Below, piece after piece: positions 21,901-30,802 of a stretch of DNA of 64,000 bases; position 1 is the stretch's first letter, and every line of letters begins with the position of its first letter. The notes beneath the pieces are model-generated. The model did no database searches and was not told the DNA's origin. It was given only the letters and a program-made list of their open reading frames with translations. Where the stretch lies: contig JBAIAA010000258.1 of NCBI GenBank assembly GCA_037893245.1, forward strand, positions 124,001 to 188,000, given 5' to 3'. Source of the stretch: Crossaster papposus (lineage: Eukaryota > Echinodermata > Asteroidea > Velatida > Solasteridae). Both the position numbers and the translations under genes were made by a program.

Positions 21901-23196
21901 ACGCTGGTGGACAGGTGGCTAACGATGTCAGATGTATGTCCTATTCCTTCCACTATGACGACCATTCCAATGTGTTCAAGCCACATGCACTGTATTGATA
22001 CTATTAAATAAACAATGAACAGCAAACGGTCGCTACATATAATTTGGGCACCTTGGATATGAAGGAAAGTAAAATACTAAAAATATAAAATATAAAATAT
22101 AAATTTCCCTCCCCACCAATTTTTTTAAATCTCAGCGATGTTAAACTTTTTATTAATTTTAAATGGCCTTAAGCTCGACTATGTTTTGGGACAACAATGT
22201 ATACATCTAAAATGCTTTTGCTGTAATTATCAGGGGCGGTATTTTATAGCAAATAATTATTGTTACACTAAACGTTTTAACGTTTTGTGTTCAAACTATT
22301 TATAGATGCTGGGAAAACCAGAAAAAAAGGCAGTTTTTGTAGTTTGGCTCCCTGATCCTACTTAATTGTATTCACGTCGGGAACTAGAATAACTGGATTG
22401 CACCCGTTTTCAGATTGGGTGAAAGATTGCAAACATAATAATTATAGTGGACATACGAAATTTGATAAATCAGGGCATTGCTTTTAAGAAAAAAAAAGGG
22501 TATTATTTGTTTGTATGGGAGGCCGACGGCCGATAGCAATCGATACAAACATTTAAACGACAGCACGCCAGGTGCCATGAATTCACAAAATAACTGGGAA
22601 ACACTAATATAAAAAACTATTTTGCTACAATAATCGTTTGTTTTTATTATGTTTTTACAGATCAAGTACGTTGTGCTTTTCGTTCAGATTTTGAACACGT
22701 GTATAGCCTATGCCATGAATACGTAGGTGGTGCAGTATTTCTAACCGTAATTATAAAATAGATTATCAAAATAAATATTTTCTTTTGTTTGCCTATTACA
22801 TGTATCAAGGTCTTCATTGGAAGCCAAGGGCGTCCTAAAAAATTAAAGGACGTCGTAATGATGGACGACTACAGCAGTCTGCAACCCGATATGTTGGTGG
22901 CACTGTACGTGGACTACCTCCCAGCAAGACCATTGATCGGCCGACTCGTTTCAAAGGATGAGGAGGGTCTTATAATAAACGTGCACTGGTACAGCAGCTC
23001 ATGGACGGGCCCTTGCAAGCCTCGCTATACAGGTTCAGGGGCTAGTAGGCGCCCGTACACCGAGCTGCTGGACCTGAGGACCGCTATATTGTGGGATTTT
23101 CCCTTAACAGCAAAAAAGAGCTGTTTGAAATCACAGACGGTCAGTACTCTTAAAGACAAGTATGCTGAAATTGAACAGGCATGTAATAGTGCCTGA
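11879..23196 (+). CDS. ten-exon gene for a DUF7869-family protein (transposase-like core), 942 aa
   Basis: Exons: 11879-12997, 13452-13541, 15236-15357, 17069-17238, 17549-17787, 18645-18750, 18928-19193, 19514-19681, 20943-21104, 22810-23196. They join in phase to 2829 nt (942 codons plus stop), with AG/GT at every junction. Layout: acidic Ser-rich N-terminus with three TLxDSYFxxL motifs (residues about 32-40, 106-114, 162-170), basic KRQRRRK (197-203), and Cys-rich CRCTRKC (216-222). Next come a conserved WKFSFANVHIG block (exon 2) and a CSTC knuckle with a helical segment (exon 3). The core has IDGMDQ (D470, D473), LQLDNCFRENKNR (D554) and GHTHEDVDQ (H590-D596), followed by a C-terminal domain on exon 10. 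From memory of the family, IDGMDQ, LQxDNCxRENKNR and VGHTHEDxDQ are hallmarks of DUF7869 proteins of cnidarians, algae and marine invertebrates. The D-D-E/D spacing resembles an RNase H-fold transposase (inference). Start uncertain: ATG at 11933 (residue 19) is an alternative. Confidence 0.88.
13452..13541 (+). CDS. exon 2 of the DUF7869-type gene
   Basis: 30 codons between TATTCAG| and AAG|GTAAGG, phase 0 at both ends. It encodes a compact conserved block ending WKFSFANVHIGK, which matches in position the WxxxFxxVxIPK block I remember from family members. Confidence 0.85.
13542..15235. other. intron 2 of the DUF7869-type gene, no further feature seen
   Basis: About 1.7 kb AT-rich intron. 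Open frames up to 103 codons lack convincing splice sites and conserved features. No clear inverted-repeat element was found. Confidence 0.55.
15236..15357 (+). CDS. exon 3 of the DUF7869-type gene
   Basis: 122 nt from TTATACAG| to CTGAT|GTAAGT. It encodes FTKCSTCVELEERYH, then a Lys/Glu-rich helix ending HCQQLM. The CxxC followed by a charged helix corresponds to the FSKCDxC...ER segment of the family. The final codon is split 2+1. Confidence 0.87.
15776..16104. mobile_element. 329 bp MITE with 52 bp terminal inverted repeats (intron 3)
   Basis: The left end TAGGGACTTTTCGATTTGCA (15776-15827) is matched by its reverse complement at 16053-16104 over 52 bp. The inner part of the left arm (GTAGACTGCGACGTATGCGG) is tandemly duplicated at 15831-15850. 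The interior is GC-richer than the intron and includes a TGACGTCA (about 15910). No protein coding. Target duplication not resolved. Confidence 0.82.
16226..16604. mobile_element. TTAA-flanked MITE, element A
   Basis: Terminal inverted repeats AGGTAGTATACACCATT (16226-16242) and AATGGTGTATACTACCT (16588-16604), perfect over 17 bp, flanked by TTAA at 16222-16225 and 16605-16608. TTAA target duplication is the hallmark of piggyBac-type transposition. A perfect 13 bp stem hairpin (TTCGCTCTCGCCG, 16416-16443) sits at the centre. Confidence 0.85.
16609..16842. mobile_element. TTAA-flanked MITE, element B
   Basis: Terminal inverted repeats CCAGTTCGCGCCGG (16609-16622) and CCGGCGCGAACTGG (16829-16842) flanked by TTAA at 16605-16608 and 16843-16846. 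It shares its left TTAA with element A. A second, rearranged copy lies at 44380-44607 in the opposite orientation. Confidence 0.87.
17069..17238 (+). CDS. exon 4 of the DUF7869-type gene (first catalytic-like Asp)
   Basis: 170 nt between TTGTTAG| and ACAG|GTTAGT. It encodes MERQQYYNSREKAR, then DVALIIDGMDQRKTDVPH. The hydrophobic strand ending in IDGMD is the expected first acidic position of an RNase H-like fold. Confidence 0.9.
17549..17787 (+). CDS. exon 5 of the DUF7869-type gene (second catalytic-like Asp)
   Basis: 239 nt between CACATAG| and GAG|GTAAGA. It encodes the segment with DLRQFPHDPNLTMNVLLRIL and the strand plus loop ILHLQLDNCFRENKNRF. The Asp-Asn pair after a hydrophobic strand fits the second metal ligand of DDE-type enzymes (inference). 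Confidence 0.92.
18318..18595. repeat. fold-back segment rich in TTTTGAAAGGT words (intron 5)
   Basis: CTTTCAAAACGTTTCA (18325-18340) is exactly inverted at 18353-18368, with an outer GTCAGAC/GTCTGAC pair. TTTTGAAAGGT recurs directly five or more times up to 18585, together with a poly-A run. Small non-autonomous repeat; class not determined. Confidence 0.6.
18645..18750 (+). CDS. exon 6 of the DUF7869-type gene (HTHEDVD motif)
   Basis: 106 nt between CTTTCTCAG| and CCAGG|GTAAAT. It encodes VYVNFLVVGHTHEDVDQMFS and a helix of basic residues. It supplies the third acidic position(s) E593/D594/D596. Confidence 0.92.
18928..19193 (+). CDS. exon 7 of the DUF7869-type gene
   Basis: 266 nt between TTCTTACAG| and CAG|GTAATA. 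It contains DVTQLYDIKKWMEPHM, then HSRPHCFRFQKV and a Trp-rich YRLWSCDEWRP segment. The VxDIKxWM...HxxPHxFxF order agrees with family members. Confidence 0.9.
19194..20942. other. introns 7 and 8, no additional gene seen
   Basis: Apart from exon 8, this stretch shows only short open frames without splice support. No inverted-repeat element recognised in 19700-20900. Confidence 0.5.
19514..19681 (+). CDS. exon 8 of the DUF7869-type gene
   Basis: 168 nt, phase 0 at both ends, from TGTATACAG|. The donor is GAG|GTTGGC, the weakest in the gene; an alternative GT at 19689 would break the frame. It encodes IPNLENGPNW...KEWWTKFTKDIEQLQE. Confidence 0.75.
20943..21104 (+). CDS. exon 9 of the DUF7869-type gene
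   Basis: 162 nt, phase 0, between CTCATTAAAAG| and CCG|GTAAGT. It encodes VPPKDPIWKMKQLVQYINTA and a polar segment ending QDCPP. Confidence 0.75.
21457..22168. mobile_element. 712 bp inverted-repeat element with 34 bp termini (intron 9)
   Basis: The 34 bp starting GGCCATTTAAAATTAATAAA (21457-21490) is perfectly inverted at 22135-22168. The interior has no transposase and contains a second, independent hairpin element (21721-21876). Likely a non-autonomous DNA element; target duplication unclear. Confidence 0.7.
21721..21876. mobile_element. hairpin element with 65 bp arms, nested
   Basis: Left arm 21721-21785 (AGTCTTTAGGCAAGACGTTG...) and right arm 21812-21876 are reverse complements with one mismatch (CGCGAC versus CGTGAC); the loop is 26 bp. 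An almost perfect fold-back, so recent or maintained by gene conversion. Confidence 0.88.
22810..23196 (+). CDS. exon 10 (last) of the DUF7869-type gene
   Basis: Acceptor ATGTATCAAG| at 22809; stop TGA at 23194-23196. It encodes a Lys-rich linker, then SLQPDMLVALYVDYLPARPL and GLIINVHWYSSSWTGPC. The strand pattern of the latter resembles the small SH3/chromo-like barrel at the C-end of the family. A candidate AATAAA lies at 23397-23402. Confidence 0.85.
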   Translation, partial: VFIGSQGRPKKLKDVVMMDDYSSLQPDMLVALYVDYLPARPLIGRLVSKDEEGLIINVHWYSSSWTGPCKPRYTGSGASRRPYTELLDLRTAILWDFPLTAKKSCLKSQTVSTLKDKYAEIEQACNSA

Positions 23197-24700
23197 ACAT
23201 TAATGTTGCGCGCTTCTAAATACCTTGAATGACAAAGCAAAATTACCATATTAAATTTTTAACCGAGAATAATCGTGGTACATTGATTTCTATAAAATGA
23301 TCACCCCCAAAAGGGTATTTATTGAAGACTGTTCAATCACCTGACATGGAAGAGAAATGTCCAACCCAAACTGACCTCTGACTTCTGGAATTAAAAAATA
23401 AATAATTATACAATAATTGTGTGGCCATCATTTATGAAAGCAAACAATTTAATATAAAACCATGATGTCTAACCGCTAACAACGACTTCATTCAATCCAG
23501 CCCATCAACATGTTGAACCCATCGGCTGTAAGTAGGTGGATCTTCGTTCGCATTGTTACACATATCTTGTTATCACGCAAATGTACTATGTGAAAAACAA
23601 CCGTAAGCGAGATAATACACTATGAGTTATTGAAAACCGTGAAATTTCACGGTGATTTTAAGGAGATTTTTGGGTTAAACTGCATTTCGATCAGTGTTCA
23701 AGAACTAATAGTGATCGACGACCTAAGGTTGCCGGAAGCCCGCCGCCGTGGCTTTTAAACCAAGTCGACCTTGCGGGCGCGACGAAACAGACCCAATTTT
23801 TTTGTTTTGCGACCCCATTCTAACTGCGACGACTATTAAGACCATTCGTCGGCGCTAAAAACACAAATCAACAGCCGCTATGGAACGTGTTCCCAACAAG
23901 ATTTATTTTACATCTTTAGACATTGTAAAAGTTGAACAGATGCTGTCAAAAGTTTTTAAAACAAATGTCGTCTAAAGATGTGCATAAGCAGACCCCTGGG
24001 ATGTAATCAACCGCATAGCATTGTCGACCCGTCTAAACTAATCTGTCAACAACAACTGGCCAAGTGAGGCAATAGAACTGCGGTGTCTTGTCAAGTCACC
24101 ACAAGAGGGCGCGTTCGCTCATTGATCGTCCGATAACACTATAACTATTGAATTTTGTGTTCTACGATTTCTAAGTTTTGACCCGAGCGTTATTTTTCTA
24201 CATGATGTTGACAATTCCATCAGGGCAAAAGCAAATCGCAGGTCGACCTGCACGGGGCTGGTTATAAAGTTTCAGGCTCACTTAACCTTTGACTTTAACT
24301 TATCCTTGTCCTTATATTATTGTAACTTGTCAATATACATGTAGAATGCCAAATTGTTTAAAACATTTTAGAAACGTTACCGGGACGCCTAATTCTATGC
24401 CACACAAAACTACTCCAACTGGCCAAGTCATGGATACTGATATGTTGAAGCCTAATAAAAGACGTTCTCTTGATTTATATGTTGAAATTAATATGTTTGT
24501 GAAAACATGACACTAGTTTGTGAATGAAATTTAACGTACATGAATGAAGTCGGTGAAATGTTATTTTGTCAATGTTGGTTCCTTTATTAAATGTTTTCAA
24601 GTAAAGTCGTTTGATAAAACAAATGTCCAAGGCGTAAATGAAACAATCAATTTTGCACCAAAGATGCTAGTCCTTCGACGGCTAAACAAAATTAAAATCA
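23197..24700. other. 3' flank of the DUF7869-type gene, no further gene seen
   Basis: Probable 3' UTR at its start, then intergenic sequence. A 73-codon frame at 24289-24510 has no splice or homology support. A CACAAGAGGGCGCGTTCGC word near 24100 resembles the GAGGGCGC core of the 21.7 kb hairpin but is isolated. Confidence 0.5.
23397..23402 (+). terminator. candidate polyadenylation signal
   Basis: AATAAA about 200 bp after the stop codon of the ten-exon gene. It is the first consensus hexamer seen downstream; cleavage site not determined. Confidence 0.45.
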
Positions 24701-24701
24701 A

Positions 24702-26690
24702 TTGAGGGCTGTCAAAATTCGCATTCTTCCTTTCCGAGTTTAAATGGAGGGTTGTCAATTCGTAACCTTCCATTTTGATGATTGCATGGATGGTTGTCCA
24801 TTCGGATGATTGAATGGAGGGTCGTTACTTCACAAAAATCCATTCTAATGATTGAATGGAGGGTTGTAAATTCGCATCCCTTCATTCTAAGATTATTAGA
24901 GGGTTGTCAATTTGTATCCTTCCAATCTAAGATTGAATGGATGGTCGCCAATTAGTATCCTTACATTCGGATGCTTGAATGGAGGGTTGTAAATTCACAT
25001 CATTCCATTCTGATGATTGAATGAAGGGTCGTCAATTCACATAATTTCATTCTAATGATTAAACGGAGGGTTGTCAATTCACATCATTCCATTCTGATGA
25101 TTGAATGGAGGGTTGTTAATTCAAATCATTCCATTCTGATGATTGAATGGAGGGTTGTAAATTCACGTCATTCCATTCTGATGATTGAATGGAGGGTTGT
25201 AAATTCACGTCATTCCATTCTGATGCTTGAATGGATGGTCGCCAATTAGTATCCTTCCATTCGGATGCTTGAATGGAGGGTTGTAAATTCACATCATTCC
25301 ATTCTGATGATTGAATGGAGGGTTGTTAATTCACATCATTCCATTCTGATGATTGAATGGAGGGTTGTAAATTCACGTCATTCCATTCGGATGATTGAAT
25401 GGAGGGTTATCAATTCACTTCATTCCATTCTGATGATTGAATGAAGGGTTGTAAATTCACGTCATTCCGTTCTAATGATTGAATGGAGGGTTGTAAATTC
25501 ACGTCATTCCATTCTGATGATTGAATGGAGGGTTGTAAATTCACGTCATTCCGTTCTGATGATTGAATGGAGGGTTGTAAATTCACATCATTCCATTCTG
25601 ATGATTGAATGGAGGGTTGTAAATTCACGTCATTCCATTCTGATGATTGAATGGAGGGTTGTAAATTCACGTCATTCCGTTCTGATGATTGAATGGAGGG
25701 TTGTAAATTCACGTCATTCCATTCTGATGATTGAATGGATGGTTGTAAATTCACGTCATTCCATTCTGATGATTGAATGGAGGGTTGTAAATTCACGTCA
25801 TTCCATTCTGATGATTGAATGCAGGGTTGTAAATTCACGTCATTCCATTCTGATGATTGAATGCAGGGTTGTAAATTCACGTCATTCCATTCTGATGATT
25901 GAATGGAGGGTTGTAAATTCACGTCATTCCGTTCTGATGATTGAATGGAGGGTTGTAAATTCACGTCATTCCATTCTGATGATTGAATGGAGAGTTGTAA
26001 ATTCACGTCATTCCGTTCTGATGATTGAATGGAGGGTTGTTAATTCACATCATTCCATTCTGATGATTGAATGGAGGGTTGTAAATTCACGTCATTCCAT
26101 TCTGATGATTGAATGGAGGGTTGTAAATTCACGTCATTCCATTCTGATGATTGAATGGAGGGTTGTAAATTCACGTCATTCCGTTCTGATGATTGAATGG
26201 AGGGTTGTAAATTCACGTCATTCCATTCTGATGATTGAATGGAGGGTTGTAAATTCACGTCATTCCGTTCTGATGATTGAATGGAGGGTTGTTAATTCAC
26301 ATCATTCCATTCTGATGATTGAATGGAGGGTTGTAAATTCACGTCATTCCGTTCTGATGATTGAATGGAGAGTTGTCAATTCACAACATTCCATTCTGAT
26401 GATTCAATAGAGAGTTGTCAATTCACATCATTCCATTCTGATGATTCAATAGAGGGTTGTCAATTCATATCATTTCATTCTAATGATTGAATGGAGGGTC
26501 GTCATTTCGCATCCATTTATTCTAAGATTAATAGAGGGTTGTCAATTCGTATCCTTTCATTCTAAGATTGAACGAATGGTTGTCAATTCGCATCCTTGCA
26601 TTTTAAGATTAAATGGAGGGTTGCAAATTCACCTCCTTCTATTTGAAGTATGAACGGAGAGTTGTCAATTCGCAACCTTATTTTCCCATA
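24702..26690. repeat. 42 bp minisatellite, about 45 copies
   Basis: Unit GATTGAATGGAGGGTTGTAA plus ATTCACGTCATTCCATTCTGAT, 42 bp. It is highly homogenised in 25.05-26.40 kb and decayed at both edges. Because 42 is a multiple of three and the unit lacks stops in one frame of each strand, frames of 311 codons (+) and 198 codons (-) arise. These repeat 14-residue peptides and are not credible genes. Confidence 0.95.
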
Positions 26691-27440
26691 GTCTAATACA
26701 CGACCGAGTTATGTGAGAAAATACAAACAAAATACTTTTAATTAGAAAATATGTATCAATTGCTTGACAGCTTTAAGTTGCTGGCAATTTTGTAATAAAA
26801 TGCCGCGTATACACAAGGCAATCTATTCGTGTTTTATCACCTGCCCACTGTGTACAGTTTTAACGTCAGATACAAGTTGACCAATCGATAGGATGTAGAT
26901 TGAAACACTTTAAGAGGTGAAAACAATTGCTTAGCAAACGATGCGAGTGTGGTTTTTTTTTCAAATACGTCTTTAAAACAAGTGAGTTTTTACGTGGCAT
27001 GTCACATTTTTTATTTTTAGTCCCAAAAAATGTGTTTTTTTAGTAATTTGTTACGATTTTTCTGTTTAGGGGCAATAAAGTCAATTGAACAGCAATTCGG
27101 ACTATGTCAAAATAGTTATTTTTGTGTTCCCAAATTTGAAAACCGTTTTTATGAAATTGAACACATTTCTGATGCAGAGAACATGACTTTCTATTGGTGT
27201 TTTGAGACAATCAGGTTAATGCAAGCAGAGTTTATCAGTGTTTTATTTATTAGCAAAAACATACTTTTAAACATGTTCTATTTTATGTGAATATGCACAA
27301 ACAGAAAACACTTGTGTAACTTATTGATTGTAACTTTATGTGCAAAGAACCTTTGCTATTATAAATATTTATTTTTATATATATTTATTTACTTTCATTT
27401 TGTTTTATTCAGAACAATTTTCTCCAGGAAATATCAAGTC
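26691..27440. other. AT-rich stretch, no gene seen
   Basis: An 86-codon plus frame (27030-27290) has no obvious splice sites and a composition typical of AT-rich sequence. Nothing supported. Confidence 0.45.
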
Positions 27441-28020
27441 ACAATACTGGCTACTATTCATCTAAGCCTGAGTACTGTGAGCCACATCTTCTACCACTGC
27501 AATGGCAGAAGCTACTAATCACCTGTCATCCAAGCTTGACTACTGTGAGCCACCTCTTCTACAACTGCAATGGCAGAGGCTACTAATCACTTGTCTTCCA
27601 AGCTTGACTACTGTGAGCCACCTCTTCTACAACTGCAATGGCAGAGGCTACTACTCACTTGTCATCCAAGCCCGACTACTGTGAGCCACCTCTTCTACCA
27701 CTGCAATGACAGAGGCTACTAATCACTTGTCATCCAAGCCTGAGTACTGTGAGCCACCTCTTCTACCACTGCAATGACAGAGGCTACTAATCACTTGTCA
27801 TCCAAGCCTGACTATTGTGAGCCACCTTTTCTACCACTGCAATGACAGAGGCTACTAATCACCTGTCACCCAAGTCTGATTTGTGTGACTCGTCTCTTGT
27901 ATCACTATGATATCACAGGCTACTAATCACCTTTCATCTAAGCCTAAGTACATGTACTTTGAGCCACTTCTTCCACTACTGCAATGGCAGGGGCTACTAA
28001 TGACGTTTGATCCAAGTCTG
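27440..28020. repeat. 68 bp tandem repeat, about 7-8 copies
   Basis: Unit built from GCTACTAATCACTTGTCATC, CAAGCCTGACTACTGTGAGC and CACCTCTTCTACCACTGCAA. TACTAATC landmarks recur every 68 bp (27513, 27581, and onward). Copies degrade toward 28.0 kb. Confidence 0.9.
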
Positions 28021-30420
28021 TTAGTCTGATTTGTGTAACTCATCAGAGGGGATGTCTTATGTAACAATAATATGGAGTGCATATAGGATATAGAAACAAA
28101 AGAGGGATACCCCATGGCACATACAGTCCTGAGTATATCATTATACTCGACGATTGCCAGCCGCCAAATAAGATATTTCATACTAATTTAATAGTTTTGT
28201 TTGCAAATGGTATATACTACATTTCAAGGCTACTTATCATTGTCCTACTGCACTCAGTTCTGTTATATCACTGCTATGCTAAAGGCTGATTTCTAATCCA
28301 TAGTAGAATACTTCCTTAACCTAACCTTCGTAAAATCTCCTGAATCTTTCAGGCATTTTCGTTAGAATTTTGGAGGGCTGGCAAAAACGTGTTGATTGAT
28401 TTTAGAAGATGCATTGTGTTGAGTTAGTAAGATGTACCGAGCATTGTTTATATTGAGCTATTCATAAATGACCACTGCATTCTGCTTAGATCAATACCTC
28501 CCGTACTGCTTTTAAATGTCATCAGCACCGACTAAACCCATTGCAGCGATTATGGACGATTAAAGCATTGGGGACTGTCAGTGTCATTGGAAACACATTC
28601 AAGAAAACAAATGGATAATTGTGTTGGAGGATTGAAGATGAATGGATAATTCTGTTGGAGGATTACAGATGTATACAATTTATGTTACATACAGTGTATT
28701 CTAAGTTTGTGAGACAATATCAGTCCACAATACTGTTTATACAACATGTAGGTTAAATTTCAAGGAATTTGTTTTAGGGAAAATTGTTAAACTTCTAGAT
28801 GCTTTGATACTGATAGATTTTGATGAAACTTTGAGTGGAAAGACACAATTCTAATATTGAAGTCACAAGTCGTGTAATGTCAAGTCGTCATTTAAACATG
28901 CACAAAGTTTGACTGTTTAAGAACACAATATGTATGTATAGGGATCGACTGCGGGAGACACTTGCGATTCAATTATCGTTTGTGAGTTGTGACATAGTGG
29001 CAACAAGGAGGACTTTGTGGGATTGAGGATGGTTTCTTGCCAAAAGACATGGGGGTTTGGAGCTCAAACTCAGTAAAATTCGTAATTGTTAACTTAATGT
29101 TCATTGTCATTGGAGTCTGTCGGTCATACTGCAGAGTGCCCGTTATTGGCATTACATTGTACTTTGTGCTGTGTTTATTGATCATCATACAGGTACATGT
29201 ACAGTTCTGTTTAACTTTAACGGTAATACAAAAGACGAACTCTGTTTAGAAAAGGATGTTCCCCAACTCCAGATAAGTATATACATTTTATTGTCTTTAA
29301 GCGAAAACAAATTTCACTCAAATAAGTGCTTTATATTAGTAACATTTGTAATTTCAAGCAAAATAACAATTTTGTAAAATAACAGGTTAATTGTTACTTA
29401 GGAATGGTGCTCTACACTTAACTTGAACACTAACATTACCCAATACTTCAAAATACTACTTGAGTGAACTGTAGTGTGCATGCAGTACTCTTTATGTACA
29501 TGTACTTTAATGCCTTCGAAAAATGAGTAGTATTTTGTAAATGCATGCCAGGGACATCATAGATGAAATTTAAATTTATTTTATTTCTTTCAACCAAACA
29601 CTAGTGTCAAGAATCTGTACAAACTATATATACAAAACACGAACTCTTTTTGAAAAACAACAACTCCCAAAGTATAAACAAAACATTTCTTTTCAGGGAA
29701 AATAAAATTCACTAAAATAAGGGTACTAGTGACGTTTGTAAATTCAACCAATTATAATACTACAGGTACAAATATCATTTACTTAATAAACAATAGTGCT
29801 CTACACTATAAAATATACATGTAGTAACTTGTTCAAACATAGTTTTGTAGGTCCCAATTTAAAATATTGTTTTCTTTGTTAAATATATTTATGAATTTAA
29901 CTTGTGGTGACCATACCTTTCTAATCTCCCCCTCCAAAATTTACCCTTCCTTGGCCTATCGCCTGTCGAATTTGATTGATTTTTACATCCGTGCACTTTC
30001 TCTTAACGAACAAAAACAATTGCCTCTAAAATATATCCACATTACATAACACTATGCACCAGAGAATTGAAGTCCTCTCATAGGACATTTTCAGCGAAAA
30101 ACATCCCTGAAATGTTACAAATCTTTCCTAAAAACGATAATGTTTTGACGTTATGTACATGTGCTGTAGGTGATGACTAATACCGGAGAGGGGGAGGGTG
30201 AGAAAGTGAATACTAATTATATCCTTGGTTTCTTCGCCACCCCTCGGCCGCTACTAGAAATACTGTAAACTAATATAATACGAACAAAACTTGAATATTG
30301 CCCGCTTCTTTTTGTGTGTGACTGTTTAATACTTGATCTTGAGTTTTGCCCTTCCCTATAAATCTTCATATCCATCTGTCTTCCCTACCCGGAGGTACCC
30401 CCGCCATATCCGGGTGGCGA
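28021..30420. other. intergenic AT-rich region with a weak internal duplication
   Basis: No coding exon supported. 29.23-29.45 kb and 29.63-29.82 kb look like diverged copies of each other (CACGAACTCT..., CTCTACACT landmarks in the same order), spaced about 400 bp. Confidence 0.4.
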
Positions 30421-30802
30421 TTTTTTTTTCCCAAACGTGATTGCCAAATGTCATGAATTATTCAGTAGTTGCGTTGATCGCTGTACAACACTTAGGTTCT
30501 AGGTCTCCTTTTCCCCTTAAATTAAAAATACTCTAAAGATATCAATTTGACTAGAAAAAACGAGGTGACCTACTACAGCAGGAATCGAACCAGGGATCTT
30601 TGATCCATAGCCCATCCCACTATCCACTACACTACGTATAGCAGCACAACAACAGTTGTTCTTTAAAGTGATTTATTGCAACTAGTTAACTAATAACAAC
30701 AATGCTGTGACGTCATGTTTTATTCCAACGAATAAACATAACTTATCATCCAAACTACTGAATAATTCATGAAATTTGGCAATCACGTTTGGGAAAAAAA
30801 AA
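30421..30802. mobile_element. 50 bp inverted repeats enclosing a tRNA-like SINE segment
   Basis: The 50 bp from 30421 (nine T, CCCAAACGTGATTGCCAAAT, then ATTATTCAGTAGTT) is inverted at 30753-30802 with one mismatch. Between the arms, on the minus strand, lie a B box GGTTCGATTCC (30581-30591) and an A-box-like GTAGTGTAGTGGATAG (30620-30635), correctly spaced for a tRNA-type Pol III promoter. Confidence 0.75.
30575..30640 (-). ncRNA. tRNA-derived Pol III promoter (SINE head or tRNA pseudogene)
   Basis: Minus-strand order: GTAGTGTAGTGGATAGTGGG, then ATCAAAGATCCCTGGTTCGATTCCTGC. A-box and B-box spacing of about 30 nt and the T-arm-like CCTGGTTCGATTCC support a tRNA origin. No complete cloverleaf acceptor stem is visible, so it is not called a functional tRNA. 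Confidence 0.6.

Noticed and set aside
22661-22700. Extra exon after the strong acceptor TTTTTACAG at 22660
   Set aside because: No donor in a compatible phase follows; only a 5 nt micro-exon could be made, which would break the frame between exons 9 and 10.
24702-26690. CRISPR-like direct repeat array or 311-codon gene
   Set aside because: The 42 bp units are contiguous without unique spacers, so it is a minisatellite. The peptide is a pure 14-residue repeat, and the context is eukaryotic.
27030-27290. 86-codon plus-strand frame
   Set aside because: AT-rich, Phe/Ile-rich sequence without splice sites or recognised motif.
30575-30640. Functional tRNA gene
   Set aside because: A and B boxes are present, but no complete acceptor stem or anticodon arm is convincing; better a SINE head.
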